Assembly (NCBI RefSeq): GCF_900096955.1
Contig: NZ_FMYL01000012.1
Span: forward strand, 1-64,000
DNA length: 64,000 bases
Source: Acinetobacter boissieri
Lineage (GTDB): Bacteria > Pseudomonadota > Gammaproteobacteria > Pseudomonadales > Moraxellaceae
Direction: 5' to 3'
A program made the position numbers and the translations under genes. This document shows, one piece after another, positions 53,366 through 63,901 of the stretch. Under the pieces are notes generated by a model. It searched no databases and was not told the DNA's origin. It saw only the letters and a program-made list of their open reading frames with translations. The first letter of the stretch is position 1. Every line of letters begins with the position of its first letter.

Positions 53366-53500
53366 AGTTGAACTAGACAATCTTTTCACAAGTCATCGCT
53401 TCATTCATTCACATTCGCAGTATTTGCTTTCATTGAGGAATAAAGCAAATACTGCTGTTACGTCACGGCTAAAAAGCACATCTTAGGAAATAAAAACTAA

Positions 53501-53611
53501 AATAAAGGTACGCAATGGAAAAAGCATATTCAAGAAATGGATAAATATGCTCAAAAAGCAATAAATGAACATAAAGCCTGTGTGTTTTTAAATTTGAACT
53601 GTGTAAATTGA
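53501..53611 (+). pseudogene. short C-terminal coding remnant
   Basis: Open frame NKGTQWKKHIQEMDKYAQKA, then INEHKACVFLNLNCVN, with no start codon in good context. The last bases, TTTGAACTGTGTAAAT, recur at 52648 just before the GAD-like gene. It probably is the tail of a lost immunity gene. Confidence 0.4.
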
Positions 53612-53694
53612 AGGCAAAATAATTAAATAAAAGATAAAATATTGGTTTCAAAATAGAGTTACAAAAGTTAACATAGGAGACATATTTAACACTT

Positions 53695-56600
53695 TTGATT
53701 ACTAATGTTGTGAAAAACACTTTTATAAATATATTCATTTTTATTCTTTTTATATGTAGCCTACAAAATCAATTACAGGCAAGCACCGTTGACTTAAGCA
53801 ACTGTAATACCCAATCATCCTTTGCCATTGTTACGCAAAGTGAAGGGCCGACTTATGCCTGTGGAGGTATTGATACTGGGGTGGGGAATCCGATCAATGT
53901 GCTTAATGGCAATAAGTTTGAGCAAGTAGATGACTTTAAAGCCCCGCCTGCTTATGAAGGCCTATCCTTTTCACGCTATTACAATAGCCATAGTCAAGCA
54001 TTTACCCCAATGGGATATGGATGGTACAGCGCTTTTGATATCAAGCTCTATGAACAACCCGATATCATTCAAGTTCGTTTAGAAACTGGCAAACGAATCA
54101 ACTTTATAAAAACAAAAGTCCCGATGCAAGACCAAAGCTATGTGATTCGTGGCTTATCCCAAGACCCCAAAGAGGGTTGGGTAGAAAGACGCATTGATGG
54201 ATCGGGTTGGATTTGGCATAAATCGCACACGACCTATCATTTTGAAGCGGTTGCAAAAGACCCACAACTTGGCCATTTAGTTCAAGTTCGTAGTGAAAAA
54301 GAAGCCATTTACACTTTACGTTATGATCAACAAGACCGCTTAACCCGTGTAGAAAATGCACGAGGCAATGCTTTGAGCTGGCGTTATCAATACACCAAAT
54401 ACGGCCTACCTCAAATTACTGTCACCACACCGGTGGGTGCATATGAGTACTTTCTGGATCGAAACAATAACTTGGTTCAAGTGGTCTATCCCAATGGGAC
54501 GCGTCTCAAATATGCTTATGACCCCAAAGACCAAGGCGGAGATATTCATAACTTAACAGGAAAATATATTTTTTATAATCAAAAATGGAAAGTAATTTCG
54601 AAATGGAAATACGACTCTCAAGATCGAGCAATATCTAGCGTACATGATAATAACCTAGAACAGATAGCAATAGATTATGATCCACGCCTTAGAAACTATA
54701 AAATAGCGCAAAATGGTGTATTCGTTAATACAGTCACAAATAGCTTAGGTGAAAAAACAAAATACAGCTACCAAATTTCTGGTACACAGTTCCAACTTGT
54801 GGAAGTACTTGGTTTGGGTTGTAGTTCATGTCACACCTTAAATAAAAAATATCATTACACAGACCAGGGTTTGATTGATTATGTTGGAGAGTTAGATCAT
54901 CATGGCAGTGTTGTTCAGTCTATAAATTTAAAATACGATGAGCACGGAAATATAATTTCTAAAAGATTAGACAGCAACAGTGCAAGCCCTCAAACAACTA
55001 GCTATGACTATGAAGTCTATACAACATCCCCTCAAAAAGATTTTTTAAACACAGAAAATGGTATAAATAAAAGACTAATTAAAGAAACCAGACAAAGTGT
55101 TTTAGGCGGTAATAAAAAATATATTAAATATTATAGTTATAACACTAATAATCAGCTTATTAAGATTAAAGAGGACGGTTTTACACCGCTCGGAGAAGCT
55201 ATTTCTAAAACAAAAAAACTATGGTTACAATCTTGCTGGTCAAATCATTTGGCAAACAATATCTGTTGGTCAGCTGAACTATGCAACTAATTATCTCTAT
55301 AATGAAGATGGGCAACTCTCTCAAGTTAATCTTCCTCAAGGCCGTAGTATTAGAGTTTTAAAATATGACGTTTCTAAAAGACCAATAGATGTAGAAGTCA
55401 AAGATGGTGCACGGAAAATTGAAGTTTTATTAAGCTATCAACTAAATAGTCAGCTTGTGAAAGAATATAAATACATTATTGATGGAGAAATTAAACATAC
55501 CCTAAAAAATCAATATGATGAGTTCGATCAATTAATTTCAACAATCAACGATCAACTCAAATCTGAATATGTTTTTGATGGCAGTGGTAACCTTATTATC
55601 GCTAAAAATCAAAATATAGAAATACGAAATACGTATAACCCTAATCGTGAATTATTAGAAAAGTTTATTACTTCACCACTAGAAGGACTCATCAATAAAG
55701 TACTTTTTCGTAAAGAAAACAACCATCAAACCATTTTCGATCAACTGGGATTAATAAGCGATCAACGTATAAAAGATCAGCAACCTACGACACTAACAGA
55801 GTATAAGTATGAAAAAGGGGCGGCTTTGCAACAAAGTTCAGGTCTTTTCCAACAAAAATATATGGATGACTTTGGGCGAACAGTCATTGATGATAGTTCA
55901 ACACACGGCCTTAAAGTCATTAAACATAATGCATTAGACTTACCTGTTCAAGTCATTGATGAAAATGGTCTTATAGAAAATTACAACTATGATACTGACG
56001 GTAGACTAGTTCAGGTCAGTTTTAAACGACCCGATGAGGATAAAGAAAACATTATCCAGAAAACAGAATATGATGGAACAAAGAAAATAAAGCAAATTAG
56101 TTTGCATGAGATACAAACTTGGCAATACTTTAGTGATGGTAAGCTTAAACAGCATGACACTTATAGCAGTGAAAATATAGATTTTTTGAAAAATAGTAGT
56201 ATATCTCAAAAACCTATAAATCACTTTAATGAAAGCTATGAATATAATGCACAAGGCTTATTGCAAAAAGAGCAACGTCATGATTTAAGCTTAGTGTATT
56301 CATACAATATGAATCAACAAGTGAATCAAATTAAAGCAACTAAAAATAGCCAGACGTTGACTATAGACAACATGACATGGAATGCTTTTCAGCAGATGAC
56401 GCACTACCGCCTTTCTACTGGGCAACAGTTATGGCGAAAGTATGATGCTCGTGGCAGATTGGTACAACAAATCTGGTCAAATCCAGCTCAATCTGTACGT
56501 CCTAAAATTAGCAACTACGTATATGATTTAGTTAACCGTTTAATTTATAGCGACGAACAAGGTTCCAAATACTATCAATATGACGAACAAGACCAACTCA

Positions 56601-58939
56601 CAGCTATTTGGCAACCTTTTGGGTCCATCACAGAAAAGAAATCATGGCAACCCGTTGTCGTCTATGCATATGACTCACAGGGTAACCGTAGGTTAAGTTG
56701 GAAAAAAGACCAACAAAAAGAAACTTTAAATCATTACAATTATCAAAACAACTATCTTATAGGCGTTACATCACATCCTGTACATGGTAAACGTATTGAA
56801 ACAGGATATATAGAGCGTTTAGCAGCCTATAACAATATAGGGCAACCATTTATAACATGGAAAAACCCAACTGAAATTCATACTTTGGCACAGTATTTAA
56901 TGTCTGCAAACACCGACGCACCTGTATGGTTTCTACAAGATGGACAATGGTATAGTCCTGAGCAAAATATTCAGAAGACATTTAACATAGATGGCTTAAT
57001 TTCTGCACGTACAGTTAACTTTACCCAACAACGTCGTTTTTCACAACGTTTTCAATATACACAACACTTAAGAACACAAGAGCGTGATCAGTTTGATTTT
57101 GAGCAGACTCATTTTGCTACAAGTCGTGATTATATTATATTTGCTGGTATGCCATTGGCCCAGTACAGTGAGGCGACAACCAATGGTAAAACCCTAGAAA
57201 GCTCTTTTAATCCTATTCAATTTAATCATGTGGGTGCACCTATTGAGGTACTCGATGAGTTTGGAGCCACAAAATGGTCTACAGAATATTCTGCTTTTGG
57301 CGAGCGTGAAAATACACAAGATGGCCATTTACAAGAGGCTTTAATTTCGCGTGTGAAGCAGAACTTACCGATCACTCAGTCATTAAACGATTTAAGGTTT
57401 GCTCCCTATTTGCGACTACCAGGACAATATGAAGATCCAACTACAGGCTTATATGACAATGGTTATCGACAATATGACCCTCAAGTTGGACGTTACTTAT
57501 CGGCCGACCCTCTTGGTACTATCGATGGTTTAAATCTTTATTTATATGTTAAAAATAATCCACTCAATAAAATTGACCCTTTAGGGTTATATCAAACCGA
57601 TATGCATTACTATGTAACCTATTTTTTAGCCATTACAGCAGGAATTGATGTAGACAGAGCCAGACGTATTGCGCTTGCGACACAATTTGTTGATACCAAT
57701 GATTACACCAGCCCTTTTGATGATGAAAAAGGGGCGGTCTCAAACGGAATCACAGATGCTTCAGACAAACGATTAGATTTTTACCATTTCGTGAATGATC
57801 GAAGTGGCATTGATAAGTACGATGGAGAAAAACTTCCTAAAGATACCGATTATAGTCGATATTATGATGGAAATTTTGATCTAAACAAAGCACAAAATAC
57901 ATCAGGGACAGATTATAAAACATGGCGAGTGACCTCTAACTTAGAAGGGATTCCACAATTGATCACTATGACCAATAACTATAAAAAAGCCGCACGATGT
58001 AACAATGAAAATTTAAGTATGCAATTTTTTGGTGAGTATTTACATGCTTTTGGTGACACTTTTTCACACCGAGACCAAGAGAACGATCCTTTTGGCGTTA
58101 GTTTGGGCACAGGCCATGGGTTTTCAGGTTCAAACCCAGATTACACTTATAACCATAATGGCGAACAGAAACTTTCAAATTTACAAGGTAAGGGTTGGTG
58201 GGGCGTAAATGAAGATCGTTCTCTAAGTGCTGAACAAGAAATTTATAAAAAACTCGTTGATTACCGTGTAAATGTGTTGAAACAGCCTGAAACAGCACAC
58301 GTGATTCCTTGGCAACAGCTTTCTTCTTATCTAAAAACTTATAACGCCATTCATGAACACTTAGAGCCAGAAACCGATGTTGGCTCGCTAGACAGCGTTA
58401 AAAACAAAATTCAATATTTACAAGACTTACTCAATGGTGGTGCGATTAGCTTAAAAGGCTCTACGGCTTATGAAACTCAAGATATTGAAGGTAACCCCAA
58501 AGCTAAAATTACCAAAGATTTGAACAAAGTAAAAATTACCCAAGGTGTGACAGTCAATACCACGCCAACAGGTTGGAATTTTGGTAAAGAGTTTAAATTG
58601 ATTATTGGCACTAACAAGGTAGAAAATAAAGAAGGGCGTGAGCAAAAGACCTCCGAAGGTGTTATTGCCAATAAAGATGGTTACCGTATCGCAGAAGCAC
58701 TCAAACAGCGCATAGAGGTATTTCAAGATTTAACCTCTCAGCAAAAAAGCAGTTACAAAAACGTGATTTGGAACAGTGGTGTGAGTAATCAGTTTGAGCC
58801 GCATGACGGTGATCAAAAAATTTCAGAGCAGCTTAAAGCTTACCGTTTAAAAGAAAGAAGCTTTGTTCGTGGCAATGACAAAGCCTTTACTGTAACAGGT
58901 ACCCCCCCAACCGACGTAATTGCAGGAGTCACACCATGA
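53695..58939 (+). CDS. secreted Rhs toxin with zinc-phospholipase-like tip, one frameshift
   Basis: Two frames, 53695-55290 and 55457-58939 (open from about 55200), join if one A is removed from the A7 run at 55212-55218 (then TKNYGYNLAGQIIW). Joined, it is about 1740 residues: signal peptide (NIFIFILFICSLQNQLQAS), an N-terminal region with VDLSNCNTQS and YACGGIDTGVGNPIN, YD repeats, the core end GRYLSADPLGTIDGLNLYLYVKNNPLNKIDPLGL, and a tip of about 440 residues with FGEYLHAFGDTFSHRDQENDP. H-A-x-G-D-x-x-S-H is typical of zinc phospholipase C/S1-P1-like folds. No PAAR domain, so export by Sec is likely. Start taken at TTG 53695; GTG 53710 is an alternative. The beta-helix gene overlaps the stop. 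Confidence 0.75.
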
Positions 58940-60060
58940 AAAAAACACTGATACTCACAGGCATGCTTGGCCTATTTGGCAACTACAGTTATGCCATTCC
59001 GCCAAGTTTTACTCAATACGACCACAACCGTACGCACTGTGGCACAGTCAATAGCCCATATGGTGTACAAGAACAGGTGTGTTTAACCTCAGACTTTTTA
59101 GGAAAAGCAGCACGTGTTAATCGCCACAGTTCCTTTTGGAGTTTTTTATCTGCCGAAGGCCGATCTGGCTATAATGGTTATAAAGATCTTCAAGGCGGTT
59201 GGTTAGATTTATACAACCAAACCCAAGACATGCAAGGCCATGTCATGGACTTTAATCCGCAAGGCTATCCTCCTTTTGCATTACAGGGCTATAATAGTAC
59301 ACTGAAAAATGGCACCATCTTGGGCGCAAAGTTTTTAATGACTGGTCAACAGTCTTACTTTGCCCCCAATTTTAAAGAAAATAAGCAATATAATAATATC
59401 AGTGTAGAAAAATATGGTTTTTTATATGCCAATAATAATTTAGTATGCGATGGAAAGGTGTGTACAAACCCACGTGTGTTTATGGAAAACCAAAACTTAA
59501 AACACATCAACCTTTATGCCAATTGGGCGAGTTTAGAGTCTTGGGGTGGCAGTGTTCAGCAATCACAGATTGTAATTAATACTGTGGTTGAAATACTCGG
59601 CTCGAAGTTCACTTTTAACAACAACACCGTCTGGTCAAAAGCAGAACCGCTGTATAACAAAGTCGCGACCCCAAGCATTAAAACACATACTGCACTGATT
59701 GATACTGCACAAGGCTTCTTGCCTGATCTTCGTGACCGTACAAATGGAATCGTACAAAGCACGTTGTATGTCAAGTATTCACCCGATACAGTGATTGATG
59801 GCAACACCTTTCATTTAACCCACCCTCAAGCGGGAACCTATGCCATTGTGTTAGACCATTCACCACGTGTAAAAATTACCAACAATACCTTTAATGGCTA
59901 TCAAGTGCCGATTTTAATGGACGAGTTTAGTTCAATTGTTGACGACCGTGGCAACGTCATACACCCCAACCAATATACAGGTCCAGTGGTCATGCAACGT
60001 AATGGCCAAGTGGTTGCACAGTCCAGTAAATCTACAAAAAAAACATGGTTCCAATTTTAA
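58936..60060 (+). CDS. secreted beta-helix protein, putative periplasmic immunity partner of the Rhs tip
   Basis: A 374-residue exported protein. The signal peptide is KKTLILTGMLGLFGNYSYA, cleaved near residue 20. The C-terminal two thirds contain parallel beta-helix-type turns (VIDGNTFHLTHPQAGTYAIVLDHSPRVKITNNTFNGYQVPILMDEF). The ATG overlaps the rhs stop (ATGA), so the two are translationally coupled. Coupled small or medium genes right after an Rhs tip are usually immunity genes. Since the tip looks like a membrane- or phosphate-ester hydrolase, protection in the periplasm makes sense. It could alternatively be an accessory secreted enzyme. Family not recognised. Confidence 0.65.
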   Translation: MKKTLILTGMLGLFGNYSYAIPPSFTQYDHNRTHCGTVNSPYGVQEQVCLTSDFLGKAARVNRHSSFWSFLSAEGRSGYNGYKDLQGGWLDLYNQTQDMQGHVMDFNPQGYPPFALQGYNSTLKNGTILGAKFLMTGQQSYFAPNFKENKQYNNISVEKYGFLYANNNLVCDGKVCTNPRVFMENQNLKHINLYANWASLESWGGSVQQSQIVINTVVEILGSKFTFNNNTVWSKAEPLYNKVATPSIKTHTALIDTAQGFLPDLRDRTNGIVQSTLYVKYSPDTVIDGNTFHLTHPQAGTYAIVLDHSPRVKITNNTFNGYQVPILMDEFSSIVDDRGNVIHPNQYTGPVVMQRNGQVVAQSSKSTKKTWFQF

Positions 60061-60124
60061 TCTATAGTCAAAAAATTTAATTGTTCATACAGACATAAAA
60101 AATCAATTAATACCTAATGTGCTC

Positions 60125-60481
60125 TTATTGATCTCCTCTTTCAAAGAGATGATCATTTAGTCTTAAACCCATTCGTTTTAATGATCCACTTCTGAACTCA
60201 ACCACTGTTCGAGTTTGTTTATTTGAGCTTGAAATACATCTAAACGATTTAACATCTTCATGTATTTCCAAAATGATTCCACATGCATCGATAAATACAA
60301 TATCTAAGGAATAGCGCATACCAATGGTATGAATAGATGAGCAAGGGGATATTAACAAGCATTCATCCACTGCTAATTTTTTTCTAAATAATAACCCCCT
60401 TGCTCTATTTAAGAAATTATATGCAAGATATACCTTATATCGATGTGCTGTGTTTTTTATTTTAAGGTTATTGGAAAGCAT
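60125..60481 (-). CDS. DUF192 family protein
   Basis: A 118-residue protein with the DUF192 pattern: RARGLLFRKKLAVDECLLISPCSSIHTIGMRYSLDIVFID, and at the end VVEFRSGSLKRMGLRLND. DUF192 genes are often found at the end of tad (Flp pilus) loci, where their role is unknown. It overlaps the tadC stop by 14 bp. No signal peptide, unlike many chromosomal relatives, so a cytoplasmic place is likely here. Confidence 0.85.
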   Translation of the reverse strand: MLSNNLKIKNTAHRYKVYLAYNFLNRARGLLFRKKLAVDECLLISPCSSIHTIGMRYSLDIVFIDACGIILEIHEDVKSFRCISSSNKQTRTVVEFRSGSLKRMGLRLNDHLFERGDQ

Positions 60482-61343
60482 CTTTCATCATCACGTAGAT
60501 TGGAAAACCAATTACAATAAATGTGCATGGAAATATAAAGGCGACTAGAGGAAATAACATTTTAACGGGTGCTTCTAATGCAAGTTTTTCAGCTCTTAAA
60601 AACCTTTCAATTCTTCTTTGTTCTGCTTGGCCCCTTAGAATTGGACCTAAATTCATACCCATACTTTCAGCTTGGATAATTGCTGATGTTAAGTTCTGCA
60701 TAGAAGCATGCTCTACTCGGTTAGCCATTTTTCTTAAAGCCTCACTACGAGGAACGCCTTTTTTCACATCAGCCAATAATCTAGAAAACTCTTGTCTAGT
60801 AGGAGAGGGATTTGATTTGTTTACAGCTTGTTCAACCGCATTAATGAATGTTAAACCCGCCTCTACACAAAGAACAATAATATCTAAGAAGAATGGAATT
60901 TCTTTTAATATGATACGCTCTCTCTTTAATTTTTCAGCTTTTAACCAAAGATCTGGATATATAAAGCCATACGCTGAAAAAGCTAAACTATAAATCAGCT
61001 CTAATTCACATACTTCTAGCAATAAAATAGAGATAAATAAAAGTGCTAAACAAAACACAATTTTTGATGCAAAAATATCTTTTGCTTGAAAAATAAAGCC
61101 TTTACCAGCGAATAAAATCTTTTTCTCTATTCTATTTGAGGTTTTATTAGATATGAAAGGGCTAAGATAAAAAGCAATAGGTTTAATTAAAAACCATAAG
61201 ATATGAAAGATAAAAGGAGGCTTATCTAAGTAATCTCGATTTTGATCTGGAACAGAAAAAATAAAAACAAATACTTGCCATGTTATATATGAGATAACAA
61301 TAGCAAGACTAAAAAAGGATAAATATATAAAGTAATCATTCAT
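60468..61343 (-). CDS. tadC: TadC, Flp pilus assembly inner-membrane protein
   Basis: A 291-residue T2SSF-fold platform protein. Membrane segments at residues 5-30, about 95-115 and 265-288. The conserved T2SSF core is FFLDIIVLCVEAGLTFINAVEQAV, then EALRKMANRVEHASMQNLTSAIIQAESMGMNLGPILRGQAEQRR. TadC and TadB together form the membrane platform onto which the TadA ATPase docks during pilus polymerisation. 5 bp from tadB. Complete. Confidence 0.9.
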   Translation of the reverse strand: MNDYFIYLSFFSLAIVISYITWQVFVFIFSVPDQNRDYLDKPPFIFHILWFLIKPIAFYLSPFISNKTSNRIEKKILFAGKGFIFQAKDIFASKIVFCLALLFISILLLEVCELELIYSLAFSAYGFIYPDLWLKAEKLKRERIILKEIPFFLDIIVLCVEAGLTFINAVEQAVNKSNPSPTRQEFSRLLADVKKGVPRSEALRKMANRVEHASMQNLTSAIIQAESMGMNLGPILRGQAEQRRIERFLRAEKLALEAPVKMLFPLVAFIFPCTFIVIGFPIYVMMKDAFQ

Positions 61344-61348
61344 AATTT

Positions 61349-62185
61349 TTACACATCAATGTTGACTATTTTTTTGATAACAATCATACCTATAACTTCA
61401 AATAGAATAATACCAGAAAGAGCAATCCATCCTGCTGGAGTTACCCAAAGTTGATGCATAGCTTCAGGTTCCATTTGATTTAATACAGCAATAAGTCCGA
61501 CAGGCATAAGTCCAACGACCCAAGCTTGCATCTTTCCTTGCGCTGTCAAAGCATTAATCTTTCCTTCAGACTGCTGGATTTGTCTCAGAGTTTCTGCTGC
61601 CTTTGTTAGTGTTTCTGCTAACTCTCCTCCGGTTTCTAAAGCAATTCGAATACTTGTTGTCATGAGGATCACTGAAGTAATTGGTAATCGGTTTTGAAAA
61701 TTCATTAACGCATCGCTTAGTGGTAAGCCAATTTTTTGCTCTCGAAGAATTAATGCAATTTCATTTTTAAGGGGAGAACTACATTCATTCGTCAATTGAG
61801 ATAGTGCAGTTCCTAAACTTGCACCTGATCTTAAGCCACCAGAAATTAGCATTAATGCATCTGGTAGCTGACTTTCTAACTTTATAATTTGTTTTTTTCT
61901 AAAATGTTTTATAGCAAAGTGAGGAAGTATTATTAAAATAATTAGGATAGTAATTGAAATAATGCTAAAGGGGAAAGCTATTAATATTCCTATATAAACT
62001 ACTGAAATAACAGTAAAATATATAAATAATATTTTTTTTAAGTTTAAAAAAATATAGCTTAAGTTTAGCTGTTTTTCTAAGTCTTCCGTTCGCTTTCCAA
62101 AAAAGGTATTTACATAATCAGAAGTGATTAAATAATAAATAGCGATAACAATACCAATGGAAACAAGTGCTAGATAAATATACAT
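61349..62185 (-). CDS. tadB: TadB, Flp pilus assembly inner-membrane protein
   Basis: A 278-residue T2SSF-fold membrane protein paralogous to TadC. Core: LPDALMLISGGLRSGASLGTALSQLTNECSSPLKNEIALILREQKIGLPLSDALMNFQNRLPITSVILMTTSIRIALETGGELAETLTKAAETLRQ. N- and C-terminal membrane segments. Its ATG follows the tadA stop directly, so the two are coupled. Length slightly under typical TadB because the N-terminal part is short. Confidence 0.9.
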   Translation of the reverse strand: MYIYLALVSIGIVIAIYYLITSDYVNTFFGKRTEDLEKQLNLSYIFLNLKKILFIYFTVISVVYIGILIAFPFSIISITILIILIILPHFAIKHFRKKQIIKLESQLPDALMLISGGLRSGASLGTALSQLTNECSSPLKNEIALILREQKIGLPLSDALMNFQNRLPITSVILMTTSIRIALETGGELAETLTKAAETLRQIQQSEGKINALTAQGKMQAWVVGLMPVGLIAVLNQMEPEAMHQLWVTPAGWIALSGIILFEVIGMIVIKKIVNIDV

Positions 62186-63901
62186 TTAAACACCATCGGG
62201 TTGAAATTTAGAAAGGTTTATATTGAAACCTGCTTCCTGAACTTCCTGTATAAAGCTAGGTACAGTACCTTGTGCTTTGTGTGTACCTTTTATACTATTT
62301 TTTTCTAAATCGAAACCTTCTTTTTCAAATTTATATATATCTTGGAGTTGTATTTTACCACTTTCTATACCTGTAACTTCAGTAATGTAGGTGACTTTTC
62401 TAGCCCCACATGAAAAGCGAGATTGCTGAATAATGACATCGACAGCTGAGGTAATTTGCTCTCTAATAGCTGAAAGCGGTAGATCCATACCTGCCATAAG
62501 AATCATGGTTTCTAATCGAGATAGGGCATCTCTAGGTGTATTTGCATGTAAAGTTGTAAGGGATCCTTCATGGCCTGTATTCATCGCTTGTAACATATCT
62601 AATGCTTCTGAACCACGACATTCACCAATAACAATTCTATCTGGCCGCATACGTAATGAGTTCTTAACTAAGTCTCGAATATGAATACTTCCTTTACCTT
62701 CACTATTTCCTGGTCGAGCTTCTAAAGATATTAAATGATCGTGTGCTAAGCGTAACTCAGCTGCGTCCTCAATAGTAATAACACGTTCACCTTGAGGAAT
62801 AAAATTCGCTAAAACATTTAAAAGTGTTGTTTTTCCAGATCCTGTACCACCTGAAATAATAATATTACGTTTCGATTTCACACATAGTTCTAAGAAATCT
62901 GCCATATCATCATTAACACTAGAAAAATCTACTAAGTCTTTAATAATAATGTTTTTTTCTGGAAACTTACGAATGGTAATGGTAGGCCCTTTAATCGCAA
63001 GTGGAGGAATAATGGCATTGACACGAGAACCATCTTTGAGTCTCGCATCTACCATGGGTGCACTTTCATCGATTCGTCTTCCTAAAGGTGCAACAATTCT
63101 TTCGATAACATCTAAAATTGCTTTGTTAGATGTGAATTCCAAATGACTTTTAACTATTTTCCCTTTCTGCTCAATAAATATTTCATCTTTTGCATTAACC
63201 ATAATTTCAGTAACGGATTTATCTGCAATTAATTCCTCTAAAGGCCCTAATCCTATCGCTTCATCGAGGACTTTCTGTTTTAAACGATCTAGATCCAAAA
63301 CATGAGGAATTTCCTCACTTTCTTCAAATACGACTTGATCAAGGCAGGTCATCGTTTCTTTTTTTAGCTCTTCATATGACATACTATTAATGTCTTTTCT
63401 ACGTAAGTCCATTTGAGCAACAAGTTTTTCACGTAGATTATTAATCCATTCAATTTCTAGTTTTTTATATGCCGTTGATGTCTGGCTAATATGTGAAATT
63501 TGTGTTGAAAAATCTTGTATATCCGAATTGATCTCAGAACCTTTAATACTTTCAATCGTTTCTTCATTTAAATCATCAATATTTACAACATATGGCTCAG
63601 TTACTGATGTTTCATCTTCTAAAACTCTAATTGAGTATTGGTTAACCTGAATGATATCTTTTTCTAAATTTAATGGTCCAAAGAAGTCAATTTTCTTACC
63701 ATTTACAACAGTACCATTTGTGCCACGTTTTAGATCTTCAACAACATATCCCCCACTAAGCTTTTTGATTGAACAATGTTCATCTGCAATAAACCATCCT
63801 TTAAGTTGTAAATCACAGTGCTTAGACTTACCAATAATAATTTGATCTTTTTCAAAAGATAAAGGGATAGATTCACCTTTTGTATCTAGAAGTATTCTCA
63901 T
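62186..63901 (-). CDS. tadA: TadA/CpaF-type pilus assembly ATPase with N-terminal FHA domain
   Basis: A 571-residue secretion ATPase. Residues 5-95 form an FHA phosphothreonine-binding domain (IIIGKSKHCDLQLKGWFIADEHCSIKKL, RGTNGTVVNGKKI). The ATPase has the CpaF N-terminal part (LDEAIGLGPLEELIADKSVTEIMVNA), Walker A GGTGSGKTT, Asp box RVITIEDAAEL, Walker B VIGECRGSEALDMLQAMNTGHEGSLTTLHANTPRDALSRLE. It would energise Flp pilus assembly. The FHA domain may link it to kinase signalling. It overlaps its upstream neighbour by 3 bp. Confidence 0.92.
   Translation of the reverse strand: MRILLDTKGESIPLSFEKDQIIIGKSKHCDLQLKGWFIADEHCSIKKLSGGYVVEDLKRGTNGTVVNGKKIDFFGPLNLEKDIIQVNQYSIRVLEDETSVTEPYVVNIDDLNEETIESIKGSEINSDIQDFSTQISHISQTSTAYKKLEIEWINNLREKLVAQMDLRRKDINSMSYEELKKETMTCLDQVVFEESEEIPHVLDLDRLKQKVLDEAIGLGPLEELIADKSVTEIMVNAKDEIFIEQKGKIVKSHLEFTSNKAILDVIERIVAPLGRRIDESAPMVDARLKDGSRVNAIIPPLAIKGPTITIRKFPEKNIIIKDLVDFSSVNDDMADFLELCVKSKRNIIISGGTGSGKTTLLNVLANFIPQGERVITIEDAAELRLAHDHLISLEARPGNSEGKGSIHIRDLVKNSLRMRPDRIVIGECRGSEALDMLQAMNTGHEGSLTTLHANTPRDALSRLETMILMAGMDLPLSAIREQITSAVDVIIQQSRFSCGARKVTYITEVTGIESGKIQLQDIYKFEKEGFDLEKNSIKGTHKAQGTVPSFIQEVQEAGFNINLSKFQPDGV

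Noticed and set aside
54104..54361. Minus-strand frame within the plus-strand rhs gene
   Set aside because: Antisense shadow of a coding region that is supported by the second rhs copy.
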